Shown here in pieces: positions 24,323 to 32,835 of a stretch of 45,904 bases of DNA (position 1 is its first letter; every line of letters begins with the position of its first letter). Source of the DNA: Myxococcales bacterium (GTDB taxonomy: Bacteria > Myxococcota_A > Polyangia > Polyangiales > Polyangiaceae); NCBI GenBank assembly GCA_025351875.1, contig JANXVA010000596.1, forward strand, positions 1 to 45,904, given 5' to 3'. A program made the translations under genes and the position numbers. The notes beneath the pieces are model-generated. The model worked only from the letters and a program-made list of their open reading frames with translations, did no database searches and had not been told where the DNA came from.

Positions 24323-24916
24323 TCAGCTGTCTCCGAAGTCGCGCGCGTTGTGGACCCGGTGCGGGAAGGGCATTCCCTCGTCGTGCGCGAAGGGCGCAAG
24401 CTTGCCGAGGGGCAGGCCGGCCTCGGCCTCCGTGCGGTAGGGCACCAGCGGCTGGGCGCGATCCGCGGGGTAGTCCTTGAGGAGCGGGTGCCCCTCGAAC
24501 TCCGGGTACATCAGGATGCGGCGGAGATCTGGGTGCCCCTTGAACGTGACGCCAACGAGGTCGTAGGTCTCGCGCTCGAACCAGCTCGCGCCGACCCAGA
24601 GGTCGCAGATGCTGTCGACCTCGCAGCCGCCCATGTCCTCGTCACCCACGGCGCACTTGAGGCGCACGCGATGGCGGCGCTGCGTCGAGTAGAGGTGGAG
24701 GACGACCTCGATGCGCGGGTTGCGATCGGGGTAATCGACGCCACAGAGATCGGTGAACATGTCGAAGGACATCTGCGGGTCGTCGCGCAAGAAGCGGCAG
24801 ACGGCCTTCCAGGTCTTCGGGTCGACGATCGCGGTGTCGTCGCCGAACTGCGAGTGGGTCTGGAGGACCGCGTCGCCGAACTTCGCCTTGAGGACCTCGA
24901 GAACGCGCTCGCTCAT
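24323..24916 (-). CDS. nuoC: NADH-quinone oxidoreductase subunit C
   Basis: The 197 residues carry the 30-kDa subunit core, including FTDLCGVDYPDR, ERETYDLVGVTFKGHPDLRRI and EGHPLLKDYP. This is the structural peripheral-arm subunit that packs against NuoD. ATG 24916 overlaps the nuoB TGA (ATGA), so translation is coupled. Confidence 0.95.
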   Translation of the reverse strand: MSERVLEVLKAKFGDAVLQTHSQFGDDTAIVDPKTWKAVCRFLRDDPQMSFDMFTDLCGVDYPDRNPRIEVVLHLYSTQRRHRVRLKCAVGDEDMGGCEVDSICDLWVGASWFERETYDLVGVTFKGHPDLRRILMYPEFEGHPLLKDYPADRAQPLVPYRTEAEAGLPLGKLAPFAHDEGMPFPHRVHNARDFGDS

Positions 24917-25488
24917 CGCTCTGAATCCTTGCTCAGCCGGAGCTTCACGACGCCGCGGTCGATCCCCGCGGGGTCCTCGTACGGCTTCACGATGCCGGGG
25001 GTCTTGTCGCCACGGGCGATCTTGTCCTGGAGGAGCATGAGACCGTCGATGACGGCCTCGGGCCGCGGGGGGCAGCCCGGGACGTAGACGTCGCACGGGA
25101 TGATTTTGTCGATGCCCGGCACCGTCGTGTAGTTGTCGTAGAAGCCGCCGCAGCTCGCGCACGTGCCGAACGCGAGGACCCACTTCGGCTCCATCATCTG
25201 CTCGTAGATGCGCTTCAAGACGGGCGCCTGGCGCTGCGAGATGGTGCCGACGACCCAGAGGAGATCGCTCTGGCGGGGCGAGAAGCGCGGGGCCTCGGCG
25301 CCGAAGCGCGCGGTGCCGTCGAAGCGCGGGCTCGTCAGCGACATGAACTCCATGCCGCAGCAGGCCGTGACGAACGGGTACTTGAAGAGCGACCACTTGC
25401 GCGCCCAGCCAAGCAGCGCGTCGAGCTTCGTGGTGGCGAAACCGGAGCTCTCGCTCGAATCGAGGGTGACTTGCTTCAGGTCTCCCAT
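24913..25488 (-). CDS. nuoB: NADH-quinone oxidoreductase subunit B
   Basis: The 191 residues have the ligands of the terminal cluster N2: C43-C44 (TACCGMEFM), C110 (GTCASCGG) and C139 (VPGCPPRPE). The spacing agrees with the family. The subunit hands electrons to quinone. ATG 25488 lies inside the end of nuoA (13-base overlap). Confidence 0.96.
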   Translation of the reverse strand: MGDLKQVTLDSSESSGFATTKLDALLGWARKWSLFKYPFVTACCGMEFMSLTSPRFDGTARFGAEAPRFSPRQSDLLWVVGTISQRQAPVLKRIYEQMMEPKWVLAFGTCASCGGFYDNYTTVPGIDKIIPCDVYVPGCPPRPEAVIDGLMLLQDKIARGDKTPGIVKPYEDPAGIDRGVVKLRLSKDSER

Positions 25489-25838
25489 TCGAGAGCTCCC
25501 TTCTTCACGACGTAAACGAGCGCGACGATGACCACGGCGAGGAACCCGAACATCGAGCCGAGGCCCGTCCATCCGAGGCTCTTGAAGGTGATCGCCCACG
25601 GGTAGATGAAGACCGCCTCGATGTCGAAGACGACGAAGAGGATCGCGGTCAGGTAGAACTTGACCGAGAGCTTGAGGTGGCGGCCGCCGGAGCTCTCCGA
25701 GCCGCACTCGAAAGGCAGCATCTTCTCGCGGGTCTTGTTGACCTTGCCGCCGAGGAAGCTGGCACCGATGAAGAACAGTCCGGCGAGGAGGCTCGCCACG
25801 ACGATCATCAGGAACATGGGCGCGTAGGTGGAGATCAT
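25476..25838 (-). CDS. nuoA: NADH-quinone oxidoreductase subunit A
   Basis: The 120 residues form three membrane helices with the loop FECGSESSGG and the segment LFVVFDIEAVFIYPWA, both diagnostic of NuoA/ND3. ATG 25838 is chosen because it starts the first membrane helix (YAPMFLMIVVASLLAGLFF). The longer open frame upstream has no family similarity. It is the first gene of the nuoABCD group. Confidence 0.95.
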   Translation of the reverse strand: MISTYAPMFLMIVVASLLAGLFFIGASFLGGKVNKTREKMLPFECGSESSGGRHLKLSVKFYLTAILFVVFDIEAVFIYPWAITFKSLGWTGLGSMFGFLAVVIVALVYVVKKGALEWET

Positions 25839-26276
25839 CGCGATGGGTGTCTCTTTCAGACCTTCTGGCCGGAAAACCAAGATTTTCCGGGGAGGTTGGC
25901 GTGCCGATCTAGTGCCAGGGGCCCTCAAAAGTCAACGACGGTGGCCCAAAGGGCCCAAGGCGTCCCGCCCGCCCGAACCCTCCGAGGAGGAGGACAATGT
26001 GGGAAAGGCCGCCTCCGGACGGCGCAGGCCTCCTCCCCACCTGGACCTGGAACCGCGAGCGAATCCGCGCGGCGCCGCACCGACGACTCGCTCGATGTGG
26101 GTCATGGCGCAGGGAGGTCGCCGTCCTCCTCCAAGAATCACCGGCGGCTGACGGGCCACGGCCGTCTCGCGTTACAGATCGTTCGAGCGCTGCCCTTGTC
26201 GACGGCTCCAGCGTGGACGACGACGGGAGCGACGACGACGGCGCCGTGCACCACGACGGATCCCGAGAGGAACCCC
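25839..26276. promoter_or_regulatory. Divergent intergenic region of 438 bases upstream of nuoA and of a lipoprotein gene
   Basis: This is the longest gene-free stretch. It must contain the nuoABCD promoter (reading left) and probably the lipoprotein promoter (reading right). A perfect 8-bp stem hairpin lies at 25869-25890, close to the nuoA start. Open frames here (for example 25932-26159 on the minus strand) have no recognisable protein features. No sigma-factor boxes could be assigned with confidence. Confidence 0.45.
25869..25890 (-). promoter_or_regulatory. Hairpin in the nuoA leader
   Basis: CCGGAAAA and TTTTCCGG are perfectly complementary over 8 bases with a 6-base loop. They begin about 31 bases upstream of the nuoA ATG. 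As DNA this could be an operator for a dimeric regulator; as RNA it would be a leader hairpin. There is no T-run after it on the minus strand that would make it a classic terminator. Confidence 0.45.
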
Positions 26277-26897
26277 ATGAAGAAGATCCTTGCTTTGATC
26301 GCGACCAGTGCCGTGGCCATCTGCTGTGGAGGCGCGTCCCAGACAGCCATCGACGCTGCGGCCGACGGGGGTGCGGGTGCGGAGGCGTCCACGACGGCTG
26401 ACGGCGGACCGCGCGGCGCCCCCGGGACCGTCGTCGCCGACGGTGGCACGGGAGCTGGAGCAGAGGCAGGGGCCCCGGGCGGGAGCGCGACGGCCCTCAG
26501 CTGCGGGACCGCGAGCTGCGTGATCCCGAGCGAGAGCTGCTGCCTCACGGAGGCGGGAGGAACGTTCAGCTTCAGCTGCGTCGTCGGCTCGAGCTGCCCC
26601 GGCGCCGCGAGCGACGCGGGCGGCAACGGGACCGGTCAGAACGGCGATACGGCTACGCTGAAGTGCACCAGCGCGGCAAACTGCGCCGGCGGCACGGTGT
26701 GTTGCGTCAGCGCTGTGAACAGCGGCGTCACGTCGGAGTGCAAGACGAGCTGCGGCGGCGGCGGTGACACCGCGCAGCTCTGCGATCCCGCCTCGGCAAC
26801 GCCAGGCTGCCCCGCGGCCGAGCCATGCTCGTCGAAGGACATCGGAGACTGGGGGCTCCCGCCGACGTTCGGCACGTGCGGTGGCAAGGGCAACTGA
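26277..26897 (+). CDS. Cysteine-rich secreted lipoprotein
   Basis: The 206 residues start at ATG 26277 with a GAGAGGA ribosome-binding site. The N-terminus (MKKILALIATSAVAICC) is a signal peptide with a probable lipobox at C16 or C17. An Ala/Gly/Asp-rich spacer follows. The C-terminal part is Cys-rich, with repeats of the SCxxPSESCC and GTVCC type. Such small disulfide-rich lipoproteins are common in myxobacteria. Function is unknown. Peptide deformylase follows after 26 bases. Confidence 0.78.
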   Translation: MKKILALIATSAVAICCGGASQTAIDAAADGGAGAEASTTADGGPRGAPGTVVADGGTGAGAEAGAPGGSATALSCGTASCVIPSESCCLTEAGGTFSFSCVVGSSCPGAASDAGGNGTGQNGDTATLKCTSAANCAGGTVCCVSAVNSGVTSECKTSCGGGGDTAQLCDPASATPGCPAAEPCSSKDIGDWGLPPTFGTCGGKGN

Positions 26898-26923
26898 CGC
26901 GCGTCAGGTGCTAACCTCGAGGG

Positions 26924-27499
26924 ATGGCGATACGGAAGATCGCGACCCTCGGACACCCCGTCCTCCGCGAGGTGGCACGGATGCTCACGCGCGAGGAGCT
27001 GGCGTCGCCGAAGGTGCAGTCCTTCATCGACGATCTGGTCGAGACGATGCACGACGCGAACGGCGCCGGGCTCGCCGCGAACCAGGTCTACGAGCCCATC
27101 CGCATCTGCGCGATCGAGGTGCGGAACAACCCGCGCTATCCCTACAAGCCTAATTTTCCGCTCACCATCCTCGTCAACCCCGAGGTGACGCCCACGACGG
27201 ACGACACGTTCTTGAACTACGAGGGGTGTCTCAGCGTGCCGAACCTGCGCGGTGAGGTTCGCCGCTTCACGGGCGTCCGCGTGAAGGCCTGGGACCGGCA
27301 GGGCAACGAGGTCGAGCTCGACGTCAAAGGCCTCACGGCGGGAACGTTCCAGCACGAGGTCGACCACCTCGACGGCAAGGTGTTCCTCGACCGCGTCGAG
27401 GACACACGCTCGCTCGCGACGTGGGCCGACTTCGAACGCCACCACATGGCCGCGTTCGTCGAGCGCGCGAAGGCGCTCGTCGCGAAGTTCGGGAGCTGA
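26924..27499 (+). CDS. def: Peptide deformylase
   Basis: The 191 residues contain all three deformylase motifs: GAGLAANQ (47-54), EGCLSV with metal ligand C102, and QHEVDH with H144 and H148. The enzyme removes the formyl group from the initiator methionine of nascent proteins. The length is close to the family norm. ATG 26924 has GAGGG just upstream. fmt is not nearby, so the usual def-fmt pairing is absent. Confidence 0.96.
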   Translation: MAIRKIATLGHPVLREVARMLTREELASPKVQSFIDDLVETMHDANGAGLAANQVYEPIRICAIEVRNNPRYPYKPNFPLTILVNPEVTPTTDDTFLNYEGCLSVPNLRGEVRRFTGVRVKAWDRQGNEVELDVKGLTAGTFQHEVDHLDGKVFLDRVEDTRSLATWADFERHHMAAFVERAKALVAKFGS

Positions 27500-27523
27500 G
27501 ACACCGAGCGCGATCGTCGGGTC

Positions 27524-28729
27524 TCACTTCTCGCAGGAGTCGGTGAAGTCGGCGCACTCGGTAGGCCCGCCCTCGGGCTTGTAGATCGTGCCGGCCGTCG
27601 CGCTCACCGACGAGAACGTGATCGCGTTGCTCAGCGCATCGCAGCGCGCCGACGTGCGGTCGGCCGCGGGGTTGGCCGCGAGATCCGCGCCGGCGCACGC
27701 GCTCTTCTTGATGATCTGGTAGATCTCGAGTCCCGCGTCCGTGGCGCAGAGCGGCTTGCCCGAGCTGAGCGGGTTGGGGAGCCGCGCGAGCGAAGGGAGG
27801 ATCCGCTGGATCGGCCAGCGGCCGACGAGCTCGCCGATCGCGCGGTAGTGGTCGCCCTCCTTGGTGAGCTTCGCGACCGTGGTCGCGCCGACGAACTCGA
27901 TCTGGAACGCCCCGTCGGCGGAGTCGAGCGGCAACGACACGTCGAGATGCGCGACCAGATTGCCGTCACGCACGTACGCTGTCGTGTCGAGCTTGACCGG
28001 GACACAACTGGCGGGCTTGAGCCGACAGTCGACGCCGATGAGGCTGTCGCCTCCGAGCACCGACACCGGCGCGACGGTCCACACGTCGGTCCCGTCGAAT
28101 TTCGGGACCCCAGGCGCGCCCGCCTCGTTCTGCGAGCCCTCGAGACCGTTCGAGAGCGCGTAGCCGACCACGACGGACGGGTCGTCGGGCAGGCCGTTCC
28201 ACCCGTCGAGCGTGACGAGCACGTTGAAGACGCCCGAGTCGATCTTCTTCTGGAACGCGGCGGGCCCGACCCCCTTGCCCGCGACCGACGCCGTCGAGAG
28301 GAGCGGCCCGGCGGCATTGTCGCGACCGTCGACCCCGTCGCACGTGCGCTTGGTGCCCGAGTCGGGCGGAACGCACGACTCCTCTTCGAGCTTCGGGTCG
28401 TCGCACGTGCATCTTCTGTCGAGGTCGAGACCGCGCGGCTTGGGCAGGCCGCCGTCCTGCTCGTCCGTGTCGAAGCGGACGGCGTCGAACGCGAAGGTGA
28501 GGCCGGGGATATTCGGCGCGTCCGGCGTGGTGGGGCGCTCGGGGGCGGACGCGTGAGTGCACACCGCGGAGTCGACGAGGCCCGTGTCGACACTGGTTCC
28601 CGCGTCGGGTCGCCCGCCGGTGAGATCGGAGAGATCACCGGGCCCGCATGCGACGGCAACACCAGCCGCCGCGGCAGCCGCCACCGCGACCGCGACCGCG
28701 GCCCGACCGAGCATGCCGAGGCGCCTCAC
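27524..28729 (-). CDS. Lipoprotein of unknown function
   Basis: GTG 28729 overlaps the upstream TGA (GTGA) and provides an Arg-Arg n-region before a hydrophobic Ala/Val stretch and lipobox AVAC. ATG 28714 is an alternative start. The ~401-residue product has an Asp/Pro-rich spacer, a cysteine-containing segment (RRCTCDDPK...SCVPP...KRTCDG), and a larger domain predicted to be mostly beta with several more Cys (VDCRLKPASC). Its C-terminus ends ECADFTDSCEK. It is likely an outer-envelope lipoprotein stabilised by disulfides. No family is recognised. It is the last gene of the long minus-strand run. Confidence 0.72.
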   Translation of the reverse strand: MRRLGMLGRAAVAVAVAAAAAAGVAVACGPGDLSDLTGGRPDAGTSVDTGLVDSAVCTHASAPERPTTPDAPNIPGLTFAFDAVRFDTDEQDGGLPKPRGLDLDRRCTCDDPKLEEESCVPPDSGTKRTCDGVDGRDNAAGPLLSTASVAGKGVGPAAFQKKIDSGVFNVLVTLDGWNGLPDDPSVVVGYALSNGLEGSQNEAGAPGVPKFDGTDVWTVAPVSVLGGDSLIGVDCRLKPASCVPVKLDTTAYVRDGNLVAHLDVSLPLDSADGAFQIEFVGATTVAKLTKEGDHYRAIGELVGRWPIQRILPSLARLPNPLSSGKPLCATDAGLEIYQIIKKSACAGADLAANPAADRTSARCDALSNAITFSSVSATAGTIYKPEGGPTECADFTDSCEK

Positions 28730-29622
28730 CACGCGACGCCTCGCGGAACGAACAGGTGAGCCGCGCCGTGCGTCGTGCCGCGCGTCGTGCTGCGCGTCGT
28801 GCCCGACGAGGATGGAGCCATCAAGAACCACGTGGCGACCGAGAGCGCGAGCGCGCCGACGCCGACGCCGAGCGCCACGTTCGAGGTGACGACCATCCCC
28901 GAGAGATCGTTGCGCTCGGTCTGCGTGCACTCGGGCGCGCAGCTCGTGCGGAGCTCGTCGACGCGGCTGTCGAAGCTGAGACGCGTGAAGAGCGCAACGC
29001 CGAGCCCGGCGACCCCGACGGCCGCGAGCGCGCCCGGGAGCACCCACCCGACGGCGGAGCGCTTGCCGGAGCTGACGTCGGCGCCGCGCTCGGGGCCGGC
29101 GACCGGCGGGTCGCCCGAGCCGGAGGCCGGAACGCCGAGCGACGCGCGGATGACGCGGTTCTTCTCGCCTTCGCGGATCATGCGCGACACGACCAGCGCG
29201 GGCTGGCCGACGCGCTCGAAGCGGAGGTCGAACGTGCCGGGGTCGACCGAGACGGCGCGCCCGTCGAGCTTCGCGGCGAGCAGCTCGGTGCCTGCGTACA
29301 CCTTCACGTCCGTGAGCTCGTGACCGTTGCCGTCGTCGGCCGCGAAGACGACCGACGGGAGAGCGGCGCGCACCTCCGCGAGGACGCCCGCGCAGTCAGC
29401 GCGAAGGACCGAGGGGCAGCTCTCCTGCGAACAGACGATGAGCTCGGAGAGGGCACGGCGGAGCGCTCGGTCCGACTGCGCGCGCTGACCTCGATCGAAT
29501 GACGCGATGCAAGCCTCCTTCGTCGGAGGAGCCGGGGAGGACGCAGGCTCCGCCGCCGCCGAGGAGGCGAGCACCGTGACGGCGAGGGCGAGCGATACTG
29601 GCGAACCTGCGAGGAGCCGCAC
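28726..29622 (-). CDS. Secreted/membrane protein of a myxobacterial TPR-PEGA-like family
   Basis: GTG 29622 gives 298 residues. They comprise a signal peptide (VSLALAVTVLASSAAAEPA), a helical Cys-containing segment (IVCSQESCPSVLRADCAGVL) and a PEGA-like beta domain (ALPSVVFAADDGNGHELTDVKVYAG...VDPGTFDLRFE). Two membrane helices near the C-terminus flank a loop with a Cys pair (SCAPECTQTE). The protein at 36370-37371 has the same order of parts and a comparable Cys-pair loop, so the two appear to be paralogues. They probably sit in the inner membrane with most of the chain in the periplasm. Function is unknown. Confidence 0.72.
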   Translation of the reverse strand: MRLLAGSPVSLALAVTVLASSAAAEPASSPAPPTKEACIASFDRGQRAQSDRALRRALSELIVCSQESCPSVLRADCAGVLAEVRAALPSVVFAADDGNGHELTDVKVYAGTELLAAKLDGRAVSVDPGTFDLRFERVGQPALVVSRMIREGEKNRVIRASLGVPASGSGDPPVAGPERGADVSSGKRSAVGWVLPGALAAVGVAGLGVALFTRLSFDSRVDELRTSCAPECTQTERNDLSGMVVTSNVALGVGVGALALSVATWFLMAPSSSGTTRSTTRGTTHGAAHLFVPRGVAW

Positions 29623-29651
29623 CGTCCACCGATGATACTCCGACGGAGCCC

Positions 29652-30785
29652 TCAGCTCGGCTTTTCCGCCGTGATCATCGCCGCCTTCCAGGCGGTGAGA
29701 GCAGGACCGAGCTTCGTCTCGACCTCGCGGATGTCCTCGACGAGCTCCTTCTCGGGAGCGCCCGCGGCGAGAGCGTCCTTCAGGCACACGAACGCAGCGA
29801 CATAACGCCCGCGCCTGATGAGGGCGCGCGCGAGCGGCGGAAGGACCTCCTGCGGCAGGCCCCCGAAGGCGAGCGCGCGGCGGAGCGGGCCGATGGCCTC
29901 TCCGGGGCGCTCGTTGATGAGGAGCGCCTCGCCGAGCCGCCGGAACAGCTCCGCGGCGGCCATGCCCTCCTGGGCGTACTGAATGCCGATGCGGAAGACC
30001 TCTTCGGCCTGCTCGATCTCGCCGAGATGAACGCACGCCGAGCCGAGGAGCCCGAGGCCCTTCGCGATCAGGCCACGAGCCTCGGGCGCGAGCATTTGCC
30101 CCTCCGGCGTGCGGAGGAAGATGGCGAGCGGAGCTGGCCACGTACCGAGGAGTGCGATGACCTTGGGCCACTCCTTGCGGAGCGCGCAGGCCTCGGCCTC
30201 CGCGACCTTCGAGAGATCGATCGCCGAACGCGCGCCCGTCGCGACGCGGTCGAGCTCCTCGCGGACATGCGATCGAACGCGGAGCCGGAAGCCGTCGAGA
30301 TCGAACTTCTCCTCGACGCCGTCGTGGAGCACGCTGAGCTCGGCGGCGTCGCTGCCGCCCTGCATGCCGAGCGACACGAGCGAGTAACCGTAGAGAGGCG
30401 CGAGCAAGAGGTAGCGAACGCCGATGAAGAGCTGGATGGCCTCGACGTCGGTGTCGCGCTCGGGCACGGGCGCGGTCTTCTCCTCCTCCACGAGGAGGGC
30501 GCCGACGAGGCGGCGGCGGAAGTCCGCCAGGGTCAGGCGCTGCGGCTCCAGGTCGCCGTCCGTCTCCGCGGAGCCGACGACGAAGTCTACGAGCGTCTGG
30601 TCGGGGCTCCGGCGATCGATGGTGAGCGCCGTGATGCGGGCGCCGACGATGATGGAGAACGCGAAGAAGCGCTCTCCGACGATCTCGCAGAGCGCCTGAA
30701 AGCTGCCGATCCCCTCACCGATGCGTTCGAACCAACCGTCGGTTCGGAGCGCGTCCAGTGGGAATTGTTTTTTCGGAGCCGCCAT
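29652..30785 (-). CDS. TPR-containing protein of unknown function
   Basis: The 377 residues start at ATG 30785 and have no signal peptide. The N-terminal ~180 residues are an unrecognised alpha/beta domain (FQALCEIVGERFFAFSIIVGARITALTIDRR). The C-terminal half is helical with TPR-like units, for example GSACVHLGEIEQAEEVFRIGIQYA and GEALLINERPGEAIGPLRRALAFG. It is probably a cytoplasmic scaffold. It lies 29 bases upstream of the PEGA-like gene and 50 bases downstream of the TIGR02757-like gene. Confidence 0.7.
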   Translation of the reverse strand: MAAPKKQFPLDALRTDGWFERIGEGIGSFQALCEIVGERFFAFSIIVGARITALTIDRRSPDQTLVDFVVGSAETDGDLEPQRLTLADFRRRLVGALLVEEEKTAPVPERDTDVEAIQLFIGVRYLLLAPLYGYSLVSLGMQGGSDAAELSVLHDGVEEKFDLDGFRLRVRSHVREELDRVATGARSAIDLSKVAEAEACALRKEWPKVIALLGTWPAPLAIFLRTPEGQMLAPEARGLIAKGLGLLGSACVHLGEIEQAEEVFRIGIQYAQEGMAAAELFRRLGEALLINERPGEAIGPLRRALAFGGLPQEVLPPLARALIRRGRYVAAFVCLKDALAAGAPEKELVEDIREVETKLGPALTAWKAAMITAEKPS

Positions 30786-30835
30786 GGCGCGAGGCTGAGA
30801 AAGGGTGTCACGAAAGGTCAGGCAAAGTCACGCGG

Positions 30836-31795
30836 TTAAGAGGCCTTCTTCGCGCGCTGCCAGTGCACGCACACCGGTTGCACGCCGCAGCCCTCGCACC
30901 GAGCGGCATCCGGGCGCGACGGGCAGCGCTGCACCATCCCCATGTGGCAGAGGGAAAAGTCGTAGCGAGTCGGGTCCTCCGGATCGAACCGGGCCAGGGC
31001 ACGGGTGATCTCCACCGACGTCCTCCACGAGAGATCGCGGCGCCGCGTGAGGCCGAGGTTGCGGGCGAGCTTGTGGATGTGGACGTCGACCGGGACGAGC
31101 AGACGCTGCGCAGACACCTTCCAGAGGCCGAGGTCGATGCCGTCGGCGGGCCTCACCATCCACCGAAGAAAAAGGAGGAGCCGCTTCGCTCCGCTCCCGG
31201 CGCGCGGGTCGGAGAGGAGGTGCGACGGGCCCCGGCGCCCGGTCGGGTCGACCTGTCCGGCGCGTGGCAAACCGCCCTCGGCGCGGATGAGGTCGCAGAA
31301 CGAGGCGAGCGCCTCCCGGACGCGCGCCTCCGGCTCCTCGTCGCTCCGCGTGCGGTCGACGCGCGCGAGCTCACGCTGGAAGGCGGCGCCGAGCGACCCG
31401 GCCGCGCGCTGCACGCGACGCGCACCGACGAGGAGCTTCGCGAGATCTTCGCCGCGAAAGACCCGATGCTTGAAGCCAAGGAGGCGCGCGGTGAGCGCCT
31501 CGGGATCGTCGGCGGCGCGAGCAGGGCGCGGGCCGACGCGGTCGAGGAGCTCGGCGAGCTTCAGCCGGATCGCCTTCACGTTGCCGAACGCGCAGCTCGC
31601 GGCGAGGAGCGCGACGAGCTCGCGGTCCGCACGCGCGCGGTGACGGTGCACGAACTCGACGGGGTCGTTCGCGCGGCGAGCGATGAGGTCTTCCCTGCCC
31701 CGGACGACGTCGAGAGCGGCCTTCACGGCAGCGTCTCGCGCGACCCGCTTGCCGGGGGTGCCGGGCCTGGGACGTGCGCGCGCGGCGCTCGTCAA
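30836..31795 (-). CDS. TIGR02757/DUF2400 family protein with an endonuclease III-like FeS cysteine motif
   Basis: TTG 31795 overlaps the upstream TGA (TTGA) and gives 319 residues. The chain resembles the TIGR02757 family, with REDLIARRANDPVEFVHR near the N-terminus, LLFLRWMVRPADGIDLGLW and PVDVHIHKLARNLGL. The end reads FSLCHMGMVQRCPSRPD...CEGCGVQPVC. The last four Cys follow C-x8-C-x2-C-x5-C, close to the C-x6-C-x2-C-x5-C [4Fe-4S] site of endonuclease III. The fold is therefore likely helix-hairpin-helix DNA-glycosylase-like. A DNA-repair role is inferred and activity is unknown. Confidence 0.85.
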   Translation of the reverse strand: MTSAARARPRPGTPGKRVARDAAVKAALDVVRGREDLIARRANDPVEFVHRHRARADRELVALLAASCAFGNVKAIRLKLAELLDRVGPRPARAADDPEALTARLLGFKHRVFRGEDLAKLLVGARRVQRAAGSLGAAFQRELARVDRTRSDEEPEARVREALASFCDLIRAEGGLPRAGQVDPTGRRGPSHLLSDPRAGSGAKRLLLFLRWMVRPADGIDLGLWKVSAQRLLVPVDVHIHKLARNLGLTRRRDLSWRTSVEITRALARFDPEDPTRYDFSLCHMGMVQRCPSRPDAARCEGCGVQPVCVHWQRAKKAS

Positions 31796-32835
31796 AGCGG
31801 AGACTCCTCGTCGTCGAGCTGGGGCTGAGCCGCGACCTTGCCACGCTTCTTCTCCGCCTTCTCGCGCTCGGCCTTCGCTGTCGCCAGCCGGACCTTCGCG
31901 AGCTCGAGCCAGCGATCCGTGACGCCTGGACGCGTCGCCGCGCGGACGTAGCCCGCGAAGGCATCCTCGGCGACCTTCCAGTGACGTGCGGCTTCGATGG
32001 GTAGAACGCCAGGCTTGCGCGCGAGGGCGGCGGCGCCGACGCCGTCGTACCAACCGAGCTCGTAGTCCGGATAGAAGAAGACCCCCGACGAGCGGAGGAG
32101 CCCGTTGAGCCCGGACGACGTCTGCATCTCGAGCACCAGGAGCGCCTGCCTGTCGGCCTCGATGCGATCGCCTGAGCGGTCGATGGCGACGGCCAACCCC
32201 CACATCGCGAGCGGCGCGAGCGTGCGCGAAGGAGAGCGCGACGCGATGCGCAGCGCTTCGCGGTAGCCCTCGATCGCCTCGCGGAGGTTGCCGAGGTGCA
32301 TCTCGGTCTCGGCGAGGTTGAGCGTCGACGTACCGCGATCGCCCTCCTCCGTCGTGAGCCGCAAGACCTCGCCGTAGGCCCGGCGCTCGCAGTCATGATC
32401 ACCGATGTGGCCGCAGGCCTCCGCGAGCCTCGACCAGCCCTCCTCCGCCGCGGGGTGCTCCGGGTCGAGCGCGAGCGCCGAGCCGATCACCTCGGCGGCC
32501 CGCTTGTAATAGATGGGCGCCTGCGAGTTGCTGAGCATGAGGTACACGAGCCCGAGGTCGAAACGGAGGCGCACGTCAGGGCTCTTGTCGGCGTGGAGCC
32601 GCTCGAGCATCGCGCGGACGGTGTCCTTCTGGGATTCCTGCGCGCCGGAGAAGCCGAAGTCACGGGGCGGCGACTGCGCGAGGCGGCGCTGGACCTCGAG
32701 GTGGACGCGATAGGTGTCGGCCGTGGCCGGGTCCCTGGCGCGGTCCCACACCGACGGCGGCGTGTCGCCGGAGGCCGGCCGCGCGAGCAGCAAGAGACCG
32801 AGGAGCGGCGCGACGAATACGGAACGGGATTTCAC
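31792..32835 (-). CDS. Secreted TPR protein
   Basis: GTG 32835 overlaps the stop of the preceding gene (GTGA) and gives 347 residues. A signal peptide (VFVAPLLGLLLLARPASG) is followed by TPR-like helical repeats through most of the chain, for example EGWSRLAEACGHIGDHDCERRAYGEVLRL and LNLAETEMHLGNLREAIEGYREALRIA. A charged Lys/Glu-rich tail closes the protein. It is probably a periplasmic protein-interaction module. The longer upstream open frame is the preceding gene's coding region in another frame. Confidence 0.75.
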   Translation of the reverse strand: MKSRSVFVAPLLGLLLLARPASGDTPPSVWDRARDPATADTYRVHLEVQRRLAQSPPRDFGFSGAQESQKDTVRAMLERLHADKSPDVRLRFDLGLVYLMLSNSQAPIYYKRAAEVIGSALALDPEHPAAEEGWSRLAEACGHIGDHDCERRAYGEVLRLTTEEGDRGTSTLNLAETEMHLGNLREAIEGYREALRIASRSPSRTLAPLAMWGLAVAIDRSGDRIEADRQALLVLEMQTSSGLNGLLRSSGVFFYPDYELGWYDGVGAAALARKPGVLPIEAARHWKVAEDAFAGYVRAATRPGVTDRWLELAKVRLATAKAEREKAEKKRGKVAAQPQLDDEESPL

